In this document: one piece after another, positions 26,399-35,750 of the stretch | Layout: each line of letters starts with the position of its first letter | How positions within the stretch are numbered: the first letter of the stretch is position 1 | Notes under the pieces: generated by a model | Seen by the model: the letters and a program-made list of their open reading frames with translations, nothing else | Database searches by the model: none | What the model was told of the DNA's origin: nothing | Translations under genes and position numbers: made by a program | DNA from: Bradyrhizobium elkanii WSM2783 | GTDB lineage: Bacteria > Pseudomonadota > Alphaproteobacteria > Rhizobiales > Xanthobacteraceae | NCBI RefSeq assembly: GCF_000472865.1 | Contig: NZ_AXAP01000010.1 | Location: 1 to 64,000 of the forward strand | Direction: 5' to 3' | DNA: 64,000 bases

Positions 26399-26543
26399 TT
26401 TGTTACGGATGTAACCGATCTGCGTCCGCTGATCCTGACAGCGGCAAGAAATGACAAAAGCTGAGCAACCGAGGCAAAGCCGCGTCCGCTCGCATGGTGC
26501 ATCTATCGCTCCGATAAACCCCAAGCAATTGCGAGGAGCGAAC

Positions 26544-27257
26544 ATGACATCAGAGCGAAAGGTCGTCATCATCACCGGCGCGTCACGCGGCATTGGCGCG
26601 GAATTGCTGAAAGCCTATCGCGAAAACGGCTACCGCGTCGTGGCCACCGCCCGTTCGATCGGCAAGAGCGATGATCCGTCGGTCCTCATGATCGAGGGCG
26701 ACATTGCACACCCCGAGACGGCCGAGCGCATCTTTAAGCTGGCGATCGAGCGTTTCGGGCGCATAGATACGCTCGTCAACAATGCCGGCGTGTTCATTGC
26801 CAAGCCTTTTACCGAATATTCCGCCGCCGATTTCGCAAAGATGGTCGCGGTCAATCTCGCCGGATTCTTTCATCTGACCCAGAAGGTCGCAGCGAGAATG
26901 CTGCAGACGGGTTCTGGCCACATCGTCAACATCACCGCCACGATCGCCGAACAGCCGATGACATCGCTCGCAGCGGGTCTTGCAGCGCTGACCAAGGGCG
27001 GGCTCAACGCGATCACGCGCTCGCTCGCGATCGAATATGCGCCCCGCAATATCCGGGTGAATGCCGTTTCGCCGGGCGCGATCAGCACGCCGATGCATTC
27101 GCCGGAGGCGCATGGTTTTCTCGCAGCGCTGCAGCCGATCGGTCGGATGGGCACGACGCAGGAGGTCGTCGATGCCGTGATGTATCTGGAGAAGGCAGCC
27201 TTCGTCACCGGCGAGATCCTGCATGTCGATGGCGGCTGGTCCGCCGGTCGCGGCTAG
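26544..27257 (+). CDS. SDR-family protein lacking the catalytic tyrosine
   Basis: The 237-residue protein starts at the ATG at 26544 behind GAGGAG. It has the Rossmann motif TGASRGIG (11-18), NNAG (79-82), Asn104 and the C-terminal dinucleotide-fold features of short-chain dehydrogenases. The YxxxK motif is altered: Lys151 is present, but the position four before it is Ala147 (SLAAGLAALTKGG), and the expected serine region reads NITATIAE. Classical SDR oxidoreduction would be impaired. From memory, other proteobacterial SDRs share the LAALTKGGLNA form, so it is probably a subfamily rather than a mutation. It is followed by the nitronate monooxygenase gene after 10 bases. Confidence 0.88.
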   Translation: MTSERKVVIITGASRGIGAELLKAYRENGYRVVATARSIGKSDDPSVLMIEGDIAHPETAERIFKLAIERFGRIDTLVNNAGVFIAKPFTEYSAADFAKMVAVNLAGFFHLTQKVAARMLQTGSGHIVNITATIAEQPMTSLAAGLAALTKGGLNAITRSLAIEYAPRNIRVNAVSPGAISTPMHSPEAHGFLAALQPIGRMGTTQEVVDAVMYLEKAAFVTGEILHVDGGWSAGRG

Positions 27258-27267
27258 GAGATGCGAG

Positions 27268-28359
27268 ATGTGGTCCGACCGTCGTCTGCTTGAATTGTTT
27301 GGAATCGAGCACCCGATCGTGCTGGCACCGATGGCGGGTTTCGCAACGGTTGAGCTCGCTTCCATCGTCGCCGATGCCGGCGGCCTCGGCTCGATCGGCT
27401 GCGCAACCATGGACCCGCAGCGCGCCGCCGACGCGATCACACAGATGCGGCGGCTGACCAGCAAGCCGGTCAGCCTCAATTTCTTCTGCCACGAGCCGGC
27501 GAAGGCCAATGCGGGGCGCGAGCGTGCGTGGCACGACCGGCTGTTGCCCTATTATCGCGAGCTCGGAATTGACGATGCGACACCGCCGCCGCGCACCGAT
27601 CTTGCGCCGTTTGGCACTGCGATGTGCGAATTCGTCGAGGACGCGAGGCCGGAGGTGGTGAGCTTCCATTTCGGCTTGCCTGCACCGCCATTGCTGGCAC
27701 GGATCAAGGCGGCAGGCTGCAAGGTGATCTCGTCGGCGACGACGGTTGCGGAAGCGCGCTGGCTGGAAGACCATGGCGCGGATGCAGTCATTGCCCAGGG
27801 CTATGAAGCCGGCGGCCACCGGGGCACGTTCCTCGATCGCGACCGGAACTGGGCGGTCGCTTCGCAGCTCGGCACCTTTGAGCTGGTGCCGCAGGTCACT
27901 GACGTGGTCAGCGTGCCCGTGATCGCCGCCGGCGGCATCGCCGATGGGCGCGGTATCGCCGCCGCTCTTGCCCTCGGCGCCTCCGGAGTCCAGATCGGGA
28001 CCGCCTTCCTGCTTTGCCCCGAGGCGGCGACGCCGCCGCTGCACCGCGATGCCTTGCGGCAGGCGCGCGAGCTCGGCACCGTGGTGACGAACGTGCTCTC
28101 CGGCCGACCGGCGCGCGCCATGGTCAACCGCTTCGTCGCCGAGGTCGGCCCTCTGTCCGGCGCTGCACCGGATTTTCCGTTGCCGATGGGCGAGCTGGCA
28201 CCGCTGCGGGCCGCGGCGGAGCGGAAGGGAAGCCGCGACTTCACCCCGATCTGGGCAGGACAGGGCGCTGCGCTGGCCCGCGAGCTCCCGGCCAAGGCGC
28301 TGATGCAGACCTTGGTGAAGGAGGCCGTCGAGCGTCTGAAGCATATCAGGGGCGGCTGA
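27268..28359 (+). CDS. Nitronate monooxygenase (2-nitropropane dioxygenase family)
   Basis: The 363-residue FMN enzyme is counted from the ATG at 27268, with GGAG eight bases upstream. Family blocks include IVLAPMAGFATVELA, ADAGGLGSIG, GADAVIAQGYEAGGHRG (the catalytic-His region of class I nitronate monooxygenases) and VIAAGGIADGRGIAAALALGASGVQIGTAFL. It oxidises alkyl nitronates such as propionate 3-nitronate to less toxic products. It is apparently co-transcribed with the SDR gene. Confidence 0.92.
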   Translation: MWSDRRLLELFGIEHPIVLAPMAGFATVELASIVADAGGLGSIGCATMDPQRAADAITQMRRLTSKPVSLNFFCHEPAKANAGRERAWHDRLLPYYRELGIDDATPPPRTDLAPFGTAMCEFVEDARPEVVSFHFGLPAPPLLARIKAAGCKVISSATTVAEARWLEDHGADAVIAQGYEAGGHRGTFLDRDRNWAVASQLGTFELVPQVTDVVSVPVIAAGGIADGRGIAAALALGASGVQIGTAFLLCPEAATPPLHRDALRQARELGTVVTNVLSGRPARAMVNRFVAEVGPLSGAAPDFPLPMGELAPLRAAAERKGSRDFTPIWAGQGAALARELPAKALMQTLVKEAVERLKHIRGG

Positions 28360-28435
28360 GATCCGCCGCATTGGCATCACGGCGTGCATCACGCTATGAT
28401 CGTCCGTCCCTGCCAATGCAAAGAGGTCTCGCCGC

Positions 28436-29155
28436 GTGACGTCGTTTAGGGCTATTCGGGCGCGGGCCGAGAAGCGCAAGGGCGGCGCGAAAGCGCTGGA
28501 GAAGCTGCTGCCGCCGGCGCCGAACGCGAAATCTCTGGCTAAGCTGAAAGACGATCGCGTTCTCGCCGAGATGACGAAGCGGGTGTTCTGCGCCGGCTTT
28601 GCCTGGAGCGTGATCGACGCAAAATGGCCGGGCTTCGAGGAGGCCTTCCTCGGTTTCCAGGTGGAGAAGCTCGCCTTCGAGCCGGACGAATTCTGGGAGC
28701 GGCTCACGAGCGATGCGCGCATCGTGCGCAACGGCGCCAAGATCATGTCGGTGCGTGACAACGCCCGCTTCGTGCAGGAGATCGCGGCTGAGCACGGCAG
28801 CTTCGGCAAATTCTTGGGCGATTGGCCGTCCTCCGACGAAATCGGGCTGTTGAACCTTCTGGTCAAGCGCGGCAGCCGGCTCGGCGGCAATACCGGCCAG
28901 ATGCTGCTGCGTTTCCTCGGCTGGGACGGCTTTGTCACATCAAGGGATGTCGTCGCCTGCCTGCGCGACGCCGGCCTCGATATCGCGGAAGAGGTGAAGT
29001 CGAAAGGCGATCTCGCCAAGGTGCAGGCGCAGTTCAACGCCTGGGCCAAGGAGACCGAGCTGCCTTATGTGCATCTCTCCCGCATCTGCGCGATGTCGAT
29101 CGGGGAGAACTACGAGCCGGCCGAGCTCACGCGCCGCATGGGCGGCGACGAATAG
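28436..29155 (+). CDS. DNA-3-methyladenine glycosylase I family protein
   Basis: The 239-residue protein starts at a GTG at 28436 with AGAGG upstream. FCAGFAWSVIDAKWPGFEEAF (about 51-71) and RNGAKIMSVRDNARF (about 98-112) match the Tag family pattern, although the zinc-binding Cys/His ends of E. coli Tag are not obvious. The enzyme class removes 3-methyladenine from alkylated DNA. It forms a single-gene unit. Confidence 0.85.
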   Translation: MTSFRAIRARAEKRKGGAKALEKLLPPAPNAKSLAKLKDDRVLAEMTKRVFCAGFAWSVIDAKWPGFEEAFLGFQVEKLAFEPDEFWERLTSDARIVRNGAKIMSVRDNARFVQEIAAEHGSFGKFLGDWPSSDEIGLLNLLVKRGSRLGGNTGQMLLRFLGWDGFVTSRDVVACLRDAGLDIAEEVKSKGDLAKVQAQFNAWAKETELPYVHLSRICAMSIGENYEPAELTRRMGGDE

Positions 29156-29192
29156 CGTGTGCTCGTTGGATTGTGTTTGCCGGGGGTGCTTC

Positions 29193-29212
29193 GCCTCTCC
29201 CCGACGGGGAGG
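29193..29212. repeat. Remnant of family C repeat
   Basis: GCCTCTCCCCGACGGGGAGG is a single hairpin corresponding to one half of a family C element. It lies between convergent genes and could act as a terminator. Confidence 0.5.
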
Positions 29213-29227
29213 TGAAGAAGAGTCCGA

Positions 29228-30052
29228 TCACACCACCGTCCACGGCTTCTCGCCGCTCCGCTGCGACAGCGTGAAGATCTCCACGCCATCGGCGGTCACG
29301 CCGACCGAATGTTCGAACTGTGCCGACAGCGAGCGGTCGCGCGTCACCGCGGTCCAGCCGTCGGACAGGATCTTCACATGCGGTTTGCCGAGATTGATCA
29401 TCGGCTCGATGGTGAAGAACATGCCTGGCTTCAACGCCACGCCTTCGCCGGGCCGGCCGACATGAATAATGTTCGGCTCGTCGTGGAACATGCGCCCGAG
29501 GCCGTGGCCGCAGAAATCGCGCACCACGCTCATGCCCTGCGGCTCGACATAGCTCTGGATCGCATGGCCGATGTCGCCGGTGGTGGCGCCGGGCTTCACC
29601 GCGGCGATGCCCCGCATCATCGCCTCATAGGTCACCTCGATCAGCCGCTCGGCTTTGCGCGCGATCGGCCCGACCGCATACATGCGGCTGGAATCGCCAT
29701 ACCAGCCGTCGACGATGAAGGTGACGTCGATATTGACGATGTCGCCTTCCTTCAGTGGGCGGTCGCCGGGCATGCCGTGGCAGACCACATGGTTCAGCGA
29801 GGTGCAGGTCGAATAGCGATAGCCGCGATACATCAGCGTCGCCGGATAGGCGCCATGGCTGAAGGCGAACTCGCGCACGAACTGGTCGATCTTGGAGGTC
29901 GGGATCCCCGGCTTGACGATGTCGGTGAGCTCATCGAGGCATTTCGACACCAGCGCGCCCGCTTTGCGCATGCCGACAAAGCCGCTTTGTCCGTGCAGCT
30001 TGATCTGGCCGGTCTTGCGTAGGGAGGTGTCGGTTGCTTCGATATAGCTCAT
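29228..30052 (-). CDS. map: Methionine aminopeptidase, type I
   Basis: The 274-residue enzyme removes the initiator methionine from nascent proteins. The start is the ATG at 30052; the longer open frame upstream overlaps the channel gene in another frame. The dinuclear-metal ligands can be placed: Asp in NIDVTFIVDGWYGD (two Asp), His in FCGHGLGR, Glu in TIEPM and Glu in FEHSVGV. No N-terminal SH3-binding or zinc-finger extension is present. Confidence 0.95.
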   Translation of the reverse strand: MSYIEATDTSLRKTGQIKLHGQSGFVGMRKAGALVSKCLDELTDIVKPGIPTSKIDQFVREFAFSHGAYPATLMYRGYRYSTCTSLNHVVCHGMPGDRPLKEGDIVNIDVTFIVDGWYGDSSRMYAVGPIARKAERLIEVTYEAMMRGIAAVKPGATTGDIGHAIQSYVEPQGMSVVRDFCGHGLGRMFHDEPNIIHVGRPGEGVALKPGMFFTIEPMINLGKPHVKILSDGWTAVTRDRSLSAQFEHSVGVTADGVEIFTLSQRSGEKPWTVV

Positions 30053-30165
30053 GTTCGGGTCATTTGGCGGGGTCTGTCGGACGGGCGATAATTCACCTAA
30101 TTTAATGATCGAGGCGGCCAGCGCAAGCCAAGGTTGGGGCCGAAATGGCCTTTCCTGCCATGGAT

Positions 30166-31479
30166 TTAGCTGGAAGTCTCGATCACGGTCTCGACCGGAA
30201 GGGCGCCGCGGACCCGAAGTTCCCGCACCGGATAGGGCACGCGGATGCCCTCGCGCTTGAAGGCGTCCCACAGCGCCAGCATCACGTCGCTTTTGACGTT
30301 GTCGAGGCCATCGGGATCGCCAATCCAGAAGGTCAGCGAGAATTTCATCCCGGCTTCGGCGAATTCGGTCAGGATGCAGTTTGGCGGCTTGCCTTTCAAT
30401 GCCCGCGGCGCCGCGGCGGCGATCTCGATGGCGAGCTTGCACACCAGCCGCGGATCGGCCTCGTAATTGGTGCCGAAGGGGATTTTGACCAGCGTGTTCT
30501 TGTCGGTATAGGTCCAGTTGACGACCTTCTGCGTCACCAGGTCCTCGTTCGGGATCAGGAATTCGCGGCCGTCGCCGGCGGCTACCGAGATGTAGCGGGT
30601 TTTCATCGCGCTGATGCGCCCCGAATTGTCGCCGATGGTGACGAGGTCGCCGGGCTTCACCGACTTGTCGGCGAGCAGGATGATGCCCGAGATGAAGTTG
30701 GCGACGATCTTCTGCAGGCCGATACCGATACCGACACCGACCGCGCCGGAGAACACCGCGAGCGCCGAAAGGTTGATGCCGACCGCGCTGAGCGCGATCG
30801 CGATCGCAACCACCATCAGCCCGATCCGAATGATCTTGATCAGCAGGACCTGGACCGACGGCGTCAGGTCGGTGGCGCGGTTGATGCGGCTCTCGACGAA
30901 ATTGCTCGCGATGTTGGTGAGCCACAGCGCCAGGATCACCAGCGCGCCGGCTTTGATCAGGAGCAGCGGCGTCAACCGCAGGCCGCCGACCTCGATCGCG
31001 ACCGAATCCAGCGTCTCGGCCGTCGCATCGAGCTGGCCGATGATGCTGAGCGCCGCGACGATCCAGGCCCCCACCGACACCAGGCGGACGATGAAGGCGT
31101 TGCGGATGACCGACGCCACCAGGGAGATGACGAGCCAGGCCAGCGCCAGCTTGGCCGAGACTACGATCAGGTAGCTGCGGCTCGGCCAGGTCGAATGCGC
31201 CATGATGATGCGCGTCGCGATCATCAGGAGCGCGAACACCGCGGTCGAGGCGCTGCCGACCAGCACGCGGATGAAATGCCTGAGCGGCAGCGGCAGGTGC
31301 GACGCCAGCGAATCCATGTCGACCCGTAGGCGGATCGCGGCGTCGGCCGCATAGGCGATGCCGGCGGCCGCCAGGATGATGCCGAACTGCAGATAGAACC
31401 AGGGCGAGGTGACCTCCGCTCCGACCGACCGTGCGGCCATCTGCAGGGTCTCGATGACGTCCTTCAGCTCCATTTCCAT
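30166..31479 (-). CDS. MscS-family mechanosensitive ion channel
   Basis: The 437-residue protein is counted from the ATG at 31479; other nearby ATGs are possible. It has about six hydrophobic segments, then the pore-lining helix region AVFSGAVGVGIGIGLQKIVANF. The beta domain follows, with VKPGDLVTIGDNSGRISAMKTRYI and LIPNEDLVTQKV, as in MscS. Extra N-terminal helices put it with larger MscS-like channels. It should gate under membrane tension during osmotic downshift. It is divergent from the K+/H+ antiporter gene, and both concern ion and osmotic balance. Confidence 0.9.
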   Translation of the reverse strand: MEMELKDVIETLQMAARSVGAEVTSPWFYLQFGIILAAAGIAYAADAAIRLRVDMDSLASHLPLPLRHFIRVLVGSASTAVFALLMIATRIIMAHSTWPSRSYLIVVSAKLALAWLVISLVASVIRNAFIVRLVSVGAWIVAALSIIGQLDATAETLDSVAIEVGGLRLTPLLLIKAGALVILALWLTNIASNFVESRINRATDLTPSVQVLLIKIIRIGLMVVAIAIALSAVGINLSALAVFSGAVGVGIGIGLQKIVANFISGIILLADKSVKPGDLVTIGDNSGRISAMKTRYISVAAGDGREFLIPNEDLVTQKVVNWTYTDKNTLVKIPFGTNYEADPRLVCKLAIEIAAAAPRALKGKPPNCILTEFAEAGMKFSLTFWIGDPDGLDNVKSDVMLALWDAFKREGIRVPYPVRELRVRGALPVETVIETSS

Positions 31480-31693
31480 CGGCGAAATCTCATGAAGTGC
31501 AGATTCAAGCGAATTTGATTCGAACGGTCGGCACGATCCCACAAACGCGACGCGCGGACCATCGCCACAACTGGCGTGCGATGTGAGGCTGGGCGCAAAA
31601 CCAGAAGTCTGACGCCATCTTCAGAAAATGGGTTGGCGTCGAACTGTGGCGACGGTAAGGATGCATTGCAACTCTTCTCTTTCCCTACGGCGT

Positions 31694-33487
31694 ATGGCTT
31701 CTCTCGATCAGGTCAGCATAGCCATCCTGCTTGGCGCAGTTCTCGTGATGGCCGGCATCCTGTCGAGCCTTTTGGCGCTGCGCTTTGGCGCCCCCCTGCT
31801 GCTGGTCTTCCTCCTGATCGGCATGCTCGCGGGCGATGCCGGTCCCGGCCACCTGCAGTTCGACGACGTCCGCACCACCTATCTGGTGGGCTCGGTGGCG
31901 CTGGCGCTGATCCTGTTCGATGGCGGACTACGCACGCGCTTCCAAAGCATCCGTGCCGTGCTGGCGCCCTCGATGGTGCTCGCGACCGCCGGCGTGCTGT
32001 TGACCGCGCTGATCACGGCGCCGGTGGCCAAATATATGCTCGACCTCTCCTGGACCGAGGCATTGCTGGTCGGGGCCGTGGTGGCCTCGACCGACGCCGC
32101 TGCGGTATTTTTGCTGGTCCACACCCAGGGGTTGCGCCTGCGCCCGCGCGTCGGCGCCACGCTGGAGGCCGAAAGCGGCACCAACGATCCTTTCGCGATC
32201 TTCCTGACGCTGATGCTGGTGGAATTCATCTCCCTCGGAGAAAGCTCGGCGTCGCACATCGTCCTGGAGTTCGTCCGCGAGGCCGTGCTTGGGGCGATCG
32301 TGGGCGTGATCGGCGGCCGGCTGGTCGTGATCGCCATGAACCGCGTCGCTCTGCCGCAGGGCCTGCACGCGCCGTTCGTGACCACGGCGGCGCTCGTGAT
32401 CTTCGGCGCGGCGCAGATCGCCCATGCCTCCGGCTTCCTCGCCGTCTATCTCGCCGGCATCATCATCGGCAACCGCCCGACGCGCGCGCACAGCTCGGTG
32501 GTCGCGTTCCTCGACGCCGCGACCTGGCTCGCGCAGATCGTGATGTTCGTGCTGCTCGGGCTCCTGGTGTCGCCGCACCGCGTGCTCAGCAGCCTGGGTG
32601 CTTCGGTCGTGGTGGCGCTGGCGCTGATGCTGCTGGCGCGGCCGCTTGCGGTATTCGCCTGCATGGCGCCGTTCCGCTTCAACTGGCGGGAGAAGGTGTT
32701 CATTGCCTGGACCGGGCTGCGCGGTGCGGTTGCGATCTTCCTTGCCTCGATCCCGATGCTGGTGGGCCTGTCGAAGGCCTATCTCTATTTCGATGTCGCC
32801 TTTGTCGTCGTCATCATCTCGCTTTTGCTGCAGGGCTGGACCCTGGCGCCGGCGGCGCGTCGGCTGCACGTGGCGCTGCCGCGCGTCGACCGCGGCCCGC
32901 GGCGCGTCGAACTGGACCTGCCCGGCCAGCTCGAGCAGCAGCTCGTCGGCTATCCCGTCGGTGCGAAGAGCCTGTTTTTCCGCCGCGGATTGCTGCCGTC
33001 CTGGTCGAAGCCGACACTGGTGATCCGCGACGAGAACATTCTCTCCCCCGCCGAGGCCGACCCGATCGCGCCCGGCGACTACCTCTATCTGCTGGCGCCG
33101 CCGGAGCGGGCGGAAGCGCTCGACCGCTTCTTCGTCGACATGCCGCCAAGCACCGCGCCGGACCCGCATCTGCTCGGCGACTTCGTCGTCTCCGGCGAGC
33201 ATACGCTTGGCGAGCTTGCCGAGATCTACGGCGTGACCGTCGATGAGGACCAGAAGAAGCTGACGCTGTCGGATTATTTCGACATCCATCTCGACCGCGC
33301 GCCGAAGGAAGGCGCGGAGCTCGCGCTGGACAGCATCGTCCTGGTCGCGCGCAGCCTCGGTGGCGGCAGGGTCAATGTCGTCGGCCTGCGCCTGCCGGAG
33401 GAAGAGGAGCCGGTCGTGCCGGCGACCCGGCTGCAGCAGTTCAAGCGCAAGCTCGCCGGGATCTGGACATCGGTCGCAGGCGTCTAA
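31694..33487 (+). CDS. Potassium/proton antiporter, NhaP2/CvrA type
   Basis: The 597-residue protein is counted from the ATG at 31694; an in-frame ATG at 31661 has a poorly spaced ribosome site. Residues about 1-390 hold 12-13 membrane segments with the CPA1 pattern (GGLRTRF, VASTDAAAVF, ESGTNDPFAIFLT), including the transport Asp. A TrkA-C-like domain (about 405-490) and a C-terminal CorC/HlyC-like domain (about 505-585, DEDQKKLTLSDYFDIHL) follow, the standard NhaP2 order. It exports K+ for protons at the inner membrane. Confidence 0.92.
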   Translation: MASLDQVSIAILLGAVLVMAGILSSLLALRFGAPLLLVFLLIGMLAGDAGPGHLQFDDVRTTYLVGSVALALILFDGGLRTRFQSIRAVLAPSMVLATAGVLLTALITAPVAKYMLDLSWTEALLVGAVVASTDAAAVFLLVHTQGLRLRPRVGATLEAESGTNDPFAIFLTLMLVEFISLGESSASHIVLEFVREAVLGAIVGVIGGRLVVIAMNRVALPQGLHAPFVTTAALVIFGAAQIAHASGFLAVYLAGIIIGNRPTRAHSSVVAFLDAATWLAQIVMFVLLGLLVSPHRVLSSLGASVVVALALMLLARPLAVFACMAPFRFNWREKVFIAWTGLRGAVAIFLASIPMLVGLSKAYLYFDVAFVVVIISLLLQGWTLAPAARRLHVALPRVDRGPRRVELDLPGQLEQQLVGYPVGAKSLFFRRGLLPSWSKPTLVIRDENILSPAEADPIAPGDYLYLLAPPERAEALDRFFVDMPPSTAPDPHLLGDFVVSGEHTLGELAEIYGVTVDEDQKKLTLSDYFDIHLDRAPKEGAELALDSIVLVARSLGGGRVNVVGLRLPEEEEPVVPATRLQQFKRKLAGIWTSVAGV

Positions 33488-33510
33488 AGTCGCGCCCCCG
33501 AAAGAGAGCG

Positions 33511-33600
33511 TAGCCCGGGTGGAGCGCCCGCGTAACCCGGGACCGCTTGCAAACGTTGATGGAGATGTCCCGGGTTGCGCTTCGCTTCACCCGGGCTATG
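33511..33600. repeat. Palindromic intergenic repeat, family D (TAGCCCGGGT/ACCCGGGCTA type)
   Basis: The ends TAGCCCGGGTGGAGCG and CTTCACCCGGGCTA are inverted, and an inner pair (AACCCGGGA, TCCCGGGTT) forms a second stem. It lies between convergent genes. A left-half copy is at 38383-38408. Confidence 0.8.
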
Positions 33601-33642
33601 CGGCTGTTTCGCGGGGACGGTCGTCGTGGGCTGGGAAAGGGC

Positions 33643-34374
33643 TTATCTTCGAAGGAAGCCCGCATCGCCCGCGAACTGCTTGATCAGTTCGTTGAGGTCG
33701 TCGTCAGCCGGCCCATCGTTTCCATCTTGCGGATTCGATTCGGTACGAATCTCGGGTGCGGCCGGCGGTACCACAGCGATCTTCGGCGCGTGGAGTTTCA
33801 CAGCGCGGCGATCCAGCTTGACCTCTGCGCGCGGCGATCTCGGCTCCCGATTTGCATCGATCGATGCTTGATGCACTTCGGGCGATGCCGCCGGCGTGGA
33901 TTCCTTTCGTGCGGCTTTCGCGATGATCTCGTTGACGATCGCACCGAGGCGGCCCTTGTCGGGCTGGGCGAGATAGCTATTGGCGAATTCATCGACATAG
34001 TGCTGGCCGTAGTCGGACAGCACCGCGGCCAGTCGCGCCAGATCGGGATCGCTCTCGACCAGGCGGCGCCATACTTCCTTGTCGTAAGCGGAGGCGTCGG
34101 CGCTCGAGGTCGTTTGCGGTGCCGGCAAGGGGGGAGGTTCCGGAGTGATCGGAACAGTTTCTGCGTGGGCCGGAGGCACTTCGGCAAGTGCGGTAGCCGG
34201 CTTCGGACGCGCATCGAGGGCGGCCTCCGTCTTCTCGGACTTTCGCCGCTTCCGCTCGGCGACCTGAAGCGACACGAGGCCGATGCCCATCAACAGAAAC
34301 CCGAGAGCGGCCCAGGCCACCGTGAGGCACAGGACGAATCCTGTGAGCAGCAAAACCCAACCAGCAATACGCAT
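33643..34374 (-). CDS. Hypothetical inner-membrane protein with proline-rich linker
   Basis: The 243-residue protein starts at the ATG at 34374 behind GGAAGAAAGG. Residues 4-38 form a hydrophobic hairpin (VLLLTGFVLCLTVAWAALGFLLMGIGLVSL). A charged stretch and a proline/alanine-rich linker (about 60-95) lead to a cytoplasmic helical domain with KEVWRRLVESDPDLARL and YVDEFANSYLAQPDKGRL. No family is recognised. It is divergent from the small PepSY-like protein gene. Confidence 0.65.
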   Translation of the reverse strand: MRIAGWVLLLTGFVLCLTVAWAALGFLLMGIGLVSLQVAERKRRKSEKTEAALDARPKPATALAEVPPAHAETVPITPEPPPLPAPQTTSSADASAYDKEVWRRLVESDPDLARLAAVLSDYGQHYVDEFANSYLAQPDKGRLGAIVNEIIAKAARKESTPAASPEVHQASIDANREPRSPRAEVKLDRRAVKLHAPKIAVVPPAAPEIRTESNPQDGNDGPADDDLNELIKQFAGDAGFLRR

Positions 34375-34641
34375 GGCACGCCTTTCTTCCGGCAACAATT
34401 TGGCGCGCTCGGGCGGATTTGGCAAATCGACAAGCTTTGTCCTTAAAGCAAACGAATCTGTGAACGAGTCGACCCGATGTCTTTTGCCGAGCACCGCGGG
34501 GAACCGTCACATTGTCGCCAATCGGCGGTCAACAAGCGGTTGCAACCGCTGCGGATCACCCAGTTTCGCTGTGAAATGGGAACCAATGCGCCTCGAGGGC
34601 TGTTGGTGCCTGCCGTAACGAACCTTCACCAGGAGTGGCAC

Positions 34642-34896
34642 ATGCGAAAATTCATCCTCCCGATGATCGTGGTTATGACCCTTGGGATTGCGACGCACGC
34701 CAGGGCTTATGATTCTGGCGATCTCATATCGATGCAGAGAGCACTGGCGATCGCGACCGATCTCGGGCTCGTAACCGTATCTCACACTGAATTTGCCGGC
34801 TATGAATGGCAAATCGAGGGGCGGGATCTCGAAGGCCGGTACATGGAAGTCGATGTCGACGCCCGCACCGGTGCGGTGCTCAACGTCGATCGATAA
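34642..34896 (+). CDS. Small secreted PepSY-like protein
   Basis: The 84-residue protein starts at the ATG at 34642 behind AGGAG and has a signal peptide ending at ARA. The mature 62 residues follow the PepSY pattern: a helix (LISMQRALAIATDLG), then strands with YEWQIEGRDLEGRYMEVDVDARTGAVLNV. PepSY domains are small periplasmic modules often linked to protease inhibition. No partner is adjacent. Confidence 0.8.
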   Translation: MRKFILPMIVVMTLGIATHARAYDSGDLISMQRALAIATDLGLVTVSHTEFAGYEWQIEGRDLEGRYMEVDVDARTGAVLNVDR

Positions 34897-34918
34897 ACCT
34901 GCGAGGTGCTGCTTGATG

Positions 34919-35071
34919 CGCCCTCGCCCCTTGTGGGAGAGGGCTACTCCGGCGTCAGCACGAACTCGCTTGGGTGAGGGGTCTCTCTCCGCGCGCACCG
35001 TGCCCGCGGCGACGACCACTCATCCGGCGCTTCGCGCCACCTTCTCCCGCAAGGGGAGAAGGGAAGGTGAC
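34919..35071. repeat. Palindromic intergenic repeat, family C, long form
   Basis: The left hairpin is GCCCTCGCCCCTTGTGGGAG. The middle has GGGTGAGGGGTCTCTCTC and CATCCGGCGCTTCGCGCCACC. The right hairpin is CTTCTCCCGCAAGGGGAGAAG. The copy at 55099-55244 is nearly the same throughout. It occupies the convergent gap before modC. Confidence 0.85.
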
Positions 35072-35076
35072 CGAAA

Positions 35077-35748
35077 TCACTTCGAGCCTCCCGTCAGCAC
35101 CTTTACGCCGCCGAACGCAGTCACCTCGCCACGACGCAGCATCACGATCTGGGTCGCGAGCTGGCGCAGTTCGGCGGCGTCGTGGCTGACATAGACCATC
35201 GGAATGCCTTCGTCGCGCAGCCGGATCAGATAAGGGAGGATCTCCACCTTCCGCCCTTCGTCCAGCGAGCCGAGCGGCTCGTCGAGCAGCAACAGGCGCG
35301 GCTTCGACAACAGCGCGCGTCCGAGCGCGACGCGCTGGCGCTCGCCGCCGGAAAGTTTACCCGGACGACGGTCCATGAGATGGCCGATGTCGAGCAGGTC
35401 GGTGACGCGTTTGCGCTGCGCCGGATCATCCGGCAGGCGATTCATGCGGCGTCCGTAATCGAGGTTCTGCCGCACGTCGAGATGCGGGAACAGCCGCGCG
35501 TCCTGGAACACATAGCCGATGCGGCGCCGGTAGGGCGGCACATGCACGCGCGCTTCGGTGTCGTCGAGCGTCTCGCCATCGAGCGAGATGATGCCGCGGT
35601 CGGGCTTCAGCAGTCCCGCGATCATGTTGATCAGCGAGGTCTTGCCGGCGCCCGACGCGCCGAACAGGCCGGTGACGCGGCCCTCGCTGGTGAACGACGC
35701 AGAGAGCGTGAATTCGCCAAGGTGCTTGGTGACGTCGACACGGAGCAT
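35077..35748 (-). CDS. modC: Molybdate ABC transporter ATPase, short form without Mop domain
   Basis: The 223-residue ATPase has Walker [11 protein letters not shown] (about 30-39), Q-loop YVFQDARLF, signature [17 protein letters not shown], Walker [13 protein letters not shown] and H-loop VSHDAAEL. The [10 protein letters not shown] and [12 protein letters not shown] blocks are ModC-like. Most ModC proteins are about 350 residues, with a C-terminal TOBE/Mop molybdate-binding domain. This one stops after the ATPase, and a separate mop gene lies at the head of the cluster. It starts two bases after modB. Confidence 0.92.
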   Translation of the reverse strand: MLRVDVTKHLGEFTLSASFTSEGRVTGLFGASGAGKTSLINMIAGLLKPDRGIISLDGETLDDTEARVHVPPYRRRIGYVFQDARLFPHLDVRQNLDYGRRMNRLPDDPAQRKRVTDLLDIGHLMDRRPGKLSGGERQRVALGRALLSKPRLLLLDEPLGSLDEGRKVEILPYLIRLRDEGIPMVYVSHDAAELRQLATQIVMLRRGEVTAFGGVKVLTGGSK

Positions 35749-35750
35749 GG

